A stretch of DNA of 64,000 bases. Origin: Marinobacter salarius (GTDB lineage Bacteria > Pseudomonadota > Gammaproteobacteria > Pseudomonadales > Oleiphilaceae). Position 1 is the first letter of the stretch. Every line of letters begins with the position of its first letter. Below are positions 59,057-64,000 of this stretch, in pieces. The stretch lies in NCBI GenBank assembly GCA_000831005.1, contig CP007152.1:1-64000 (forward strand), given 5' to 3'. A program made the position numbers and the translations under genes. Under the pieces are notes generated by a model, which ran no database searches, was not told the origin of the DNA, and was given only the letters and a program-made list of their open reading frames with translations.

Positions 59057-60431
59057 GCCCGCTTTGATCATGCTGGTGGAAGACGACGCCAGTTTGCGGA
59101 CGCTTCTGTCAGAGGAGCTTGAGGTGGATGGTTATGCGGTACGCAGTGCTGCAACCGTTGAGGAAGGCTGCAATGGGTTGCGGGAATGGCGCCCGGACCT
59201 GATTGTGTCGGACCTTCGATTGCCAGACGGCGACGGCCTGGCAATACTACGGAAGCTGCAGGCGGAAGGCCATTCGGTTCCCTTTATCATCATCACAGCC
59301 TTCGGCACGGTTGACCAGGCGGTAGAGGCGCTTAAGGCCGGTGCCGATGACTTCCTCACCAAACCACTGTCCACCGACCATCTTCGCTTGAAGATCAAGC
59401 GCCTGCTGGCCCATGCGGCGGTGACCAGTGAACTCGCACGTTACAAATCCCAGAGTGAAAACGACAGTGCGCTGGGGCTGGTGGGCGAGAGCCGGGCGAT
59501 GGAGCGTTTGAGGAACGAAATACGACAGGTGGCCCGTAGCCAGGCGGCCGTCCTGGTCAGTGGCGAGAGCGGCACCGGCAAGGAACTGGTCGCCAGGGCC
59601 ATTCACGACGAGAGCGAGCGCCGGCAAGGACCGTTTATACCAGTCAATTGCGCGGGCATACCCCATGAGCTGATGGAAAGCGAGTTTTTCGGCCACGAAG
59701 CCGGTGCTTTTACCGGCGCAAAATCCGCCCGCAGGGGGCTGTTTGCCGAAGCGGATGGAGGCACGCTGCTGCTGGACGAAATTGGCGAGATGCCGCTCGC
59801 TCTTCAGGCGAAATTGTTGCGAGTGCTGCAGGAAGGCACGATTAAGCCGGTGGGTTCTGACCACGAAGAGGCCGTCAATGTGCGTGTTATTGCGGCTACC
59901 CATCAGGACCTGGTCAGGGCCGTGGAACAGGGTGGCTTCCGCGAGGACCTTTACTATCGCCTGGAAACCCTGACCTTGATGGTGCCGCCATTAAGGGAGC
60001 GGGATGACGATGTGGATCTGCTTGCCATGCATTTCCTGCGGGATTCCGCCCGGCGTCACCAGCGCGGATTCCTGCAGCTGGGCGAAGTGGCTGCGCGAAT
60101 GTTGGCGGATTATCCGTTTCCCGGCAATGTCCGGGAACTGGCCAGCGCGATTGAACGGGCCGTGACCTTTTGCGACGGTGATGTGGTGTTGCCGGAACAT
60201 CTGCCGGCCCGTATCCGCAAGCGCCAGACAGAGTCTGCTGAGGGCCGGCCGGTGTTGCCATCAGGAAACCTGGCGGATTGGCCCACGTTGGAGCAGGTCC
60301 AGCAGGACTATGTTGTGCGTGTTATTGACGCGGTGGAAGGCAATAAACGCCGTGCGGCCCAGATACTCGGGGTAAACCGGCGTACGCTCTATCGCTGGCT
60401 TGATGCGGAAAAGGACACTGCTCATGACTAA
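59046..60431 (+). CDS. Sigma-54-dependent response regulator
   Basis: The 461-residue protein has a receiver domain with D56 ([11 protein letters not shown]) and K106, a central AAA+ domain with the Walker A GESGTGKE at 173-180 and the sigma-54 contact loop GAFTGA at 220-225, and a C-terminal Fis-type helix-turn-helix ([20 protein letters not shown]). The R-finger region (FREDLYYRL) is present. It activates RpoN promoters when phosphorylated. The ATG at 59046 follows GGAGG and overlaps the kinase end; its own stop overlaps the transporter start. Confidence 0.93.
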   Translation: MKARPALIMLVEDDASLRTLLSEELEVDGYAVRSAATVEEGCNGLREWRPDLIVSDLRLPDGDGLAILRKLQAEGHSVPFIIITAFGTVDQAVEALKAGADDFLTKPLSTDHLRLKIKRLLAHAAVTSELARYKSQSENDSALGLVGESRAMERLRNEIRQVARSQAAVLVSGESGTGKELVARAIHDESERRQGPFIPVNCAGIPHELMESEFFGHEAGAFTGAKSARRGLFAEADGGTLLLDEIGEMPLALQAKLLRVLQEGTIKPVGSDHEEAVNVRVIAATHQDLVRAVEQGGFREDLYYRLETLTLMVPPLRERDDDVDLLAMHFLRDSARRHQRGFLQLGEVAARMLADYPFPGNVRELASAIERAVTFCDGDVVLPEHLPARIRKRQTESAEGRPVLPSGNLADWPTLEQVQQDYVVRVIDAVEGNKRRAAQILGVNRRTLYRWLDAEKDTAHD

Positions 60432-61329
60432 CCAGAAACAGGCAATGCTTTACGGCCTTGGGACGGTATTGCTCTGGTCAACAGTGGCCACTGCGTTCAA
60501 GTTGTCATTGCGGGAATTGACCCCGGTCCAGATGCTGGTGGTCGCCTGTTCCGCGTCGGTAATAGTGATGGCGCTTATTCTGGTCGCACAACGACGGTGG
60601 CACCTGGTCTTTGAACTGTCGCGCCGCCAGTATCTGCAGTCTTTCGGTATGGGGCTTATCAATCCCTGCCTGTACTACTTCCTGCTGTTTGGTGCGTTCG
60701 ACCGGCTGCCTGCCCAGGAGGCGCAACCCCTGAACTACACCTGGGCGCTGGTGCTGGCCTACCTGTCGGTGCCCTTCCTGGGACAGCGACTGCGGCGTGC
60801 CGATATCATCGCCGGGTTGATTTGCTACAGCGGAGTCGTCGTTATCGCAACCCGTGGCGATGTGTTGTCGCTAACGTTCTCCGACCCTCTTGGTGTGGGC
60901 CTGGCCATCGGCAGTACCCTGGTCTGGGCGTCCTACTGGATTATCGCGACTCGGGATACCCGGGATCCGGTGGTCGGTCTGTTCCTGAATTTTCTCTGCG
61001 GTCTTCCGGTGATCGTGGTGATTTGCGGGTTGACGGACGGTTTCGATTTCAACCCCACAACTGGCCTGTTGGCGGCCACCTACGTGGGAGTGTTCGAAAT
61101 GGGAATTGCCTTTGTGCTCTGGTCCTACGCCATGAAGAAGGCGGAAAATACCGCCAGGGTGAGTAACCTCATCTTTATCTCACCGTTCCTGTCGCTGGTG
61201 TTCATCTATTTCATTCTTGGCGAGATCATTCTGCCATCCACATACGTTGGCCTGGTGTTGATCGTTGCGGGGCTGTGGATTCAGCAACGTAAAACCCGGG
61301 AGACAATGGCGAGGGCTTCATCGGTATGA
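60424..61329 (+). CDS. EamA/DMT-family transporter
   Basis: The 301-residue protein has ten hydrophobic helices arranged as two EamA repeats: the first has [20 protein letters not shown], the second [20 protein letters not shown] and [20 protein letters not shown]. It likely exports amino acids or other metabolites. It overlaps the regulator gene by 8 bases and the next gene by four (ATGA), so this is a tightly coupled four-gene unit; the two-component system may control it. Confidence 0.88.
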   Translation: MTNQKQAMLYGLGTVLLWSTVATAFKLSLRELTPVQMLVVACSASVIVMALILVAQRRWHLVFELSRRQYLQSFGMGLINPCLYYFLLFGAFDRLPAQEAQPLNYTWALVLAYLSVPFLGQRLRRADIIAGLICYSGVVVIATRGDVLSLTFSDPLGVGLAIGSTLVWASYWIIATRDTRDPVVGLFLNFLCGLPVIVVICGLTDGFDFNPTTGLLAATYVGVFEMGIAFVLWSYAMKKAENTARVSNLIFISPFLSLVFIYFILGEIILPSTYVGLVLIVAGLWIQQRKTRETMARASSV

Positions 61330-61616
61330 GCCAGTGGTTCATCTACATGGTAAGGACCGCCAAAGGGGCTCTTTACACGGGGATCACAACCGATGTGGCG
61401 CGGCGCTTTGCCGAACACCAGGCCGGTGCACCAAAAGGGGCCCGTAGCCTGCGGGGCAAAGGGCCCCTTGAGCTCGTTTTTTCCGCCGAGACGACAGACA
61501 GGGCGACGGCGTCGAAACTTGAGTGGCAGATCAAACAATGGCCGCGCAGGCAGAAGGAAGCGCTGATTCGTGGGGAGGTTGTCCTCCCGGTCAACTCGAC
61601 AGATGCTGGCGTATAA
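61326..61616 (+). CDS. GIY-YIG nuclease family protein (YhbQ-like)
   Basis: The 96-residue protein has [20 protein letters not shown], in which the Tyr of GIY is present as IYM and [23 protein letters not shown], and the final [16 protein letters not shown], the full UPF0213 fold. Such proteins may cut DNA, but the physiological role is unclear. It is the last gene of the operon and overlaps the end of the convergent hydrolase by 26 bases. Confidence 0.88.
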   Translation: MSQWFIYMVRTAKGALYTGITTDVARRFAEHQAGAPKGARSLRGKGPLELVFSAETTDRATASKLEWQIKQWPRRQKEALIRGEVVLPVNSTDAGV

Positions 61617-62483
61617 ACGCGCCAGCGGTTTGCAGGGCCTCGGTGGCGCGGTCCAGTTGCCCCGCGTGGACCTGGAAAACGTGCCAGAGACCGTTATAGA
61701 TTTCCAGGCGTGTATCGACACTGTCACGGCTGGCCGCGTTCGCCAGGCGCCGGGCATCGTTCAGCAGGATTTCCTGGCTGCCCACCTGTATCAGCAACGG
61801 CGGAAGGCCGGAAAGGTCGCCAAATACGGGTGAAACGAGAGGCTCGGATGGCGGTGTGTTGCCGCAGTACAGGCGCGCGGACTTGTCGATCCACGGCTTC
61901 TGTAGAACCGGCTCGCATTCAGGCGCGTAAAGGTGCTGGTGGGAAAGATCAGTCCAGGGCGACAGCACCATCAGCGACGAGGGCAAGGGCAGGCCTTTGT
62001 CGCGTAGGCGCATGGCCAGGGCTACGGCGAGTCCGCCACCGGCTGAGTCGCCCGCGAGGCATAGGGTTGCAGGCGGGTGCCTTCGTCCAGCAAGGCGCGG
62101 TAAACCATTTCGGCATCGTCCAGTGCCGCGGGGAAGGGGTTCTCCGGTGCCAGTCGGTAGTCGGGAGTAACCACCATCGCGCCACTGAATTTCGACAGGT
62201 GGCCGGTTATTCCCTTGTGCGTTTTTGGCGAGCCTATGATGTAACCACCGCCATGGAAATACAGTATGACCCCGTGAGGGTTATCGCTGTGACAGGCCCG
62301 GGTGATCGAAAGCCCTTCTGCCTGGATGTCTTCAAACCGGGTGCCACGTGGCGGAATCGATGTCAGGTAGGCCTTGCTGATCAACCGGCGTTGCAGGGCA
62401 ACGGGAATCGCGGGATGCAGCAGGGGACGAACGAGTCGGTTCATGGTCTGGCGCAGGCCGGCTTCCAGGGCGGTTTGTATCAT
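61591..62483 (-). CDS. Alpha/beta hydrolase (HSL family esterase), interrupted by one frameshift
   Basis: The enzyme belongs to the hormone-sensitive lipase group, as shown by [16 protein letters not shown] with HGGG and [20 protein letters not shown] with the nucleophile Ser. The acid and His lie in [12 protein letters not shown] and [10 protein letters not shown]. The frame breaks at 62064-62066; one C (CCCTA to CCCCTA) joins LQP to [10 protein letters not shown] and gives 298 residues. The start is the ATG at 62483 behind CCGGAGTTGCC. It is divergent from the second hydrolase. The substrate is a short-chain ester. Confidence 0.87.
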
Positions 62484-62516
62484 CGGCAACTCCGGGGTTG
62501 TGGTGTGCTAATCTAA

Positions 62517-62532
62517 GCACCAAGCTTAGTGC
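62517..62532. promoter_or_regulatory. Near-palindrome between two divergent hydrolase genes
   Basis: GCACCAAGCTTAGTGC at 62517-62532 is symmetric except for one mismatched pair, with AAGCTT at its centre. It lies in the 98-base space shared by the two promoters and could be the operator of a common repressor. No regulator gene is adjacent. Confidence 0.3.
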
Positions 62533-62581
62533 AGACACACTGCTATTTTCATACCCATTCATGACAGGCGTTTAACTCTAC

Positions 62582-63601
62582 GTGTACTGGAAAACAGATA
62601 CCATAGAAATTCCGAACTGGGACAGGGCGTCGTTACTCGAGCGAATGTCGCCCTTCGAGCCTGAAAGCCAGGAACAACTCAGCGAGGATATGGTGGCCTA
62701 CTGCCGGTTCTACGGCCTCGATCTCTGGGTAGAACACCCGGAGGTCAGCTATCGCCAGGGTTATGTGATGGCGGACCGGCACCAGGTGATGGTCCACTAT
62801 TTTCGCCTTCCGGATCAGTGCAAGCCCCGGGGCACGGTGTTTATCCTGCATGGCTACTTTGACCATGTAGGGCTATACAGCCAGTTGATCGACCGTTGCC
62901 TGGGTGCGGGCTTTGATGTGCTCGCCTATGATCAGCCCGGGCACGGGCTGTCCAGTGGCACACCGGCGGCGATTGGTAGTTTTCTCGAGTATCAGGCCGT
63001 GCTGACGGATGTCATGGCCAGTGTAAGGCGTCACGTGCGGGCGCCCTGGTATGCGGTCGGGCAAAGTACGGGCGGGGCTATCCTGATTGATTACCTGCTG
63101 ACCAACCATCACGACCGGGAAACCTCGGATTTTCGTAGGGTGGTACTGCTGGCACCGTTGATCAGGCCGATGGGGTGGCTGGGTGCCAAAGTTCTGCACA
63201 GCCTGGTAAAACCCTTTATATCGCGATGGCGACGGGCGTTTGGGGCCAACAGTGGAAACTCGCGTTTCCTGAAGTTCCTCAGGGACTACGATCCGCTCCA
63301 GGCCAGGGCCGTACATGTGGACTGGGTTTCTGCATTACGGCAGTGGGTACCGCATATTGAGTCCGCCCGCCCGGTGGATTTTCCGATTACCGTGGTGCAG
63401 GGGGAAAAGGACCTGACTGTAGACTGGCAGCACAATCTGCGGATTATCCGCAATAAATTTTCCTCTGTGGAGGAACTCCGGATACCGGATGGGCGTCATC
63501 ATCTAGTAAACGAAGCCCAGGATTTACAGGCAACCGTATTCAATACCATTGTGGATACGTTTGAAAACGACCATGACGGGTCTCTGTCTGAGGCCAGTTA
63601 A
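62582..63601 (+). CDS. Alpha/beta hydrolase (lysophospholipase/monoacylglycerol lipase-like)
   Basis: The 339-residue protein has HGYFDHVGLYSQLIDRCLGA near the start of the fold, LAYDQPGHGLSSGTPAAIGS, the nucleophile elbow YAVGQSTGGAILIDYL with GxSxG as GQSTG, and the late EKDLTVDWQHNLRII plus PDGRHHLVNEAQDL with Asp and His of the triad. This matches the PldB/monoacylglycerol lipase group. The start is the GTG at 62582, and the ATG at 62645 is an alternative. No signal peptide is seen. It is divergent from the HSL-type hydrolase. Confidence 0.85.
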   Translation: MYWKTDTIEIPNWDRASLLERMSPFEPESQEQLSEDMVAYCRFYGLDLWVEHPEVSYRQGYVMADRHQVMVHYFRLPDQCKPRGTVFILHGYFDHVGLYSQLIDRCLGAGFDVLAYDQPGHGLSSGTPAAIGSFLEYQAVLTDVMASVRRHVRAPWYAVGQSTGGAILIDYLLTNHHDRETSDFRRVVLLAPLIRPMGWLGAKVLHSLVKPFISRWRRAFGANSGNSRFLKFLRDYDPLQARAVHVDWVSALRQWVPHIESARPVDFPITVVQGEKDLTVDWQHNLRIIRNKFSSVEELRIPDGRHHLVNEAQDLQATVFNTIVDTFENDHDGSLSEAS

Positions 63602-63664
63602 GGAAAGCCAATGGCGGCACCATGCCGCGAACAGTCATACCTTGGAAAGACTTTGGAGAATGCC

Positions 63665-64000
63665 GTGAAGAAAACGATTGTAGCTTTTGCCGTCGCCACC
63701 GTGGGTCTTGGCGGCTGTATGACATACGATCCTTACACCGGTGAGGAAAAAACCTCTAGCGCCACGAAAGGCAGCATTATCGGGGCCATTGGTGGTGCCG
63801 CCGTCGGCGCTGCAACCTCCAGCAGCAGTGACCGTGGCAAAGGCGCACTGATTGGTGCCGCATCCGGTGCGGCCATTGGTGGTGGTATCGGTTATTACAT
63901 GGATAAGCAGGAAGCGCAGTTGCGCCGCAAACTCGAGGGTTCCGGTGTTCGCGTTGTACGCAATGGTGACGAAATTGAACTGGTCATGCCGGGCAACATC
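63665..64000 (+). CDS. Glycine-zipper lipoprotein, probably OmpA family (partial, 3' end outside window)
   Basis: The frame starts at GTG 63665, behind TTGGAGAATGCC, and remains open to the window end (112 codons). The signal peptide ends in the lipobox VGLGGCMTYD. Next comes a glycine-zipper region, GSIIGAIGGAAVGAATSS and GALIGAASGAAIGGGIGYYM, typical of YiaD/YfiB-type outer-membrane lipoproteins that carry an OmpA domain at the C-terminus. The last visible residues, VRVVRNGDEIELVMPGNI, are the usual entry into the OmpA peptidoglycan-binding domain, which lies outside the window. Confidence 0.85.
   Translation, partial: MKKTIVAFAVATVGLGGCMTYDPYTGEEKTSSATKGSIIGAIGGAAVGAATSSSSDRGKGALIGAASGAAIGGGIGYYMDKQEAQLRRKLEGSGVRVVRNGDEIELVMPGNI

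Overview
The window looks like a chromosomal segment of a marine, aerobic gammaproteobacterium, most likely Marinobacter or a close relative. The reasons are the moderately high GC content, dense short-spaced operons, an Mrp-type Na+/H+ antiporter with fused A and B subunits, several fatty-acid and alkane-type acyl-CoA enzymes, a haloalkane dehalogenase, and a four-gene imelysin / di-heme oxidoreductase / DUF1513 iron cluster. The genus is inferred from gene content; no rRNA or tRNA gene is present to confirm it.

Layout. 1-7.9 kb: tail of a TPM-domain gene, a second TPM-domain membrane protein, a DUF5610 protein, a GST-like protein, an acyl-CoA synthetase, a LysR regulator, an SLT lytic transglycosylase and a DUF2059 protein. 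8-16 kb: an M24 creatinase-like protein, a solute-binding protein, a VanZ-like protein with a parvulin PpiC, an ABC-F ATPase (YbiT type), a haloalkane dehalogenase, DUF1415, a LysE exporter and Ohr. 16-23 kb: a sirtuin, AzlCD, a 25-bp-arm inverted-repeat element at the end of a DUF3750 gene, dodecin, nicotinate phosphoribosyltransferase and a FemAB/GNAT-like protein. 23-30 kb: a CpxP-like periplasmic protein divergent from an OmpR-type two-component system, then YigZ, a DUF4136 lipoprotein, a SUI1 factor, D-amino-acid dehydrogenase and an AlkK-like acyl-CoA ligase. 30-36 kb: ppnP and the mrpABCDEFG operon (minus strand). 36-43 kb: a crotonase, a FadH-like flavoenzyme, a 54-residue small protein, a GlxA regulator and an acyl-CoA dehydrogenase. 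43-48 kb: a Rof-like protein, an acidic lipoprotein, a PhoX phosphatase behind a triple Pho box, and a chemotaxis receptor. 48-57 kb: an MFS transporter, the iron cluster behind putative Fur boxes, rlmJ, an orphan TRAP binding protein and a DUF4168 protein. 57-64 kb: a sensor kinase / sigma-54 activator / EamA exporter / GIY-YIG operon, two alpha/beta hydrolases, and the start of a glycine-zipper lipoprotein.

The strongest global signal is not a gene. About 28 frame breaks interrupt 19 otherwise well-conserved genes, and about 21 of them are repaired by restoring a single C to a coding-strand GC to give GCC. The same junction, GCC-CTG read as GCCTG, recurs six times. A systematic sequencing or consensus error is the simplest explanation. 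I therefore annotate these loci as interrupted genes with the full intended span rather than as true pseudogenes.

Genes appear to work together in several groups: fatty-acid activation and beta-oxidation (two acyl-CoA ligases, acyl-CoA dehydrogenase, crotonase, FadH-like reductase); sodium and pH homeostasis (Mrp); iron acquisition (imelysin cluster); phosphate scavenging (PhoX under a Pho box); envelope stress (CpxP-like protein with its two-component system); and peroxide defence (Ohr with a palindromic operator candidate).
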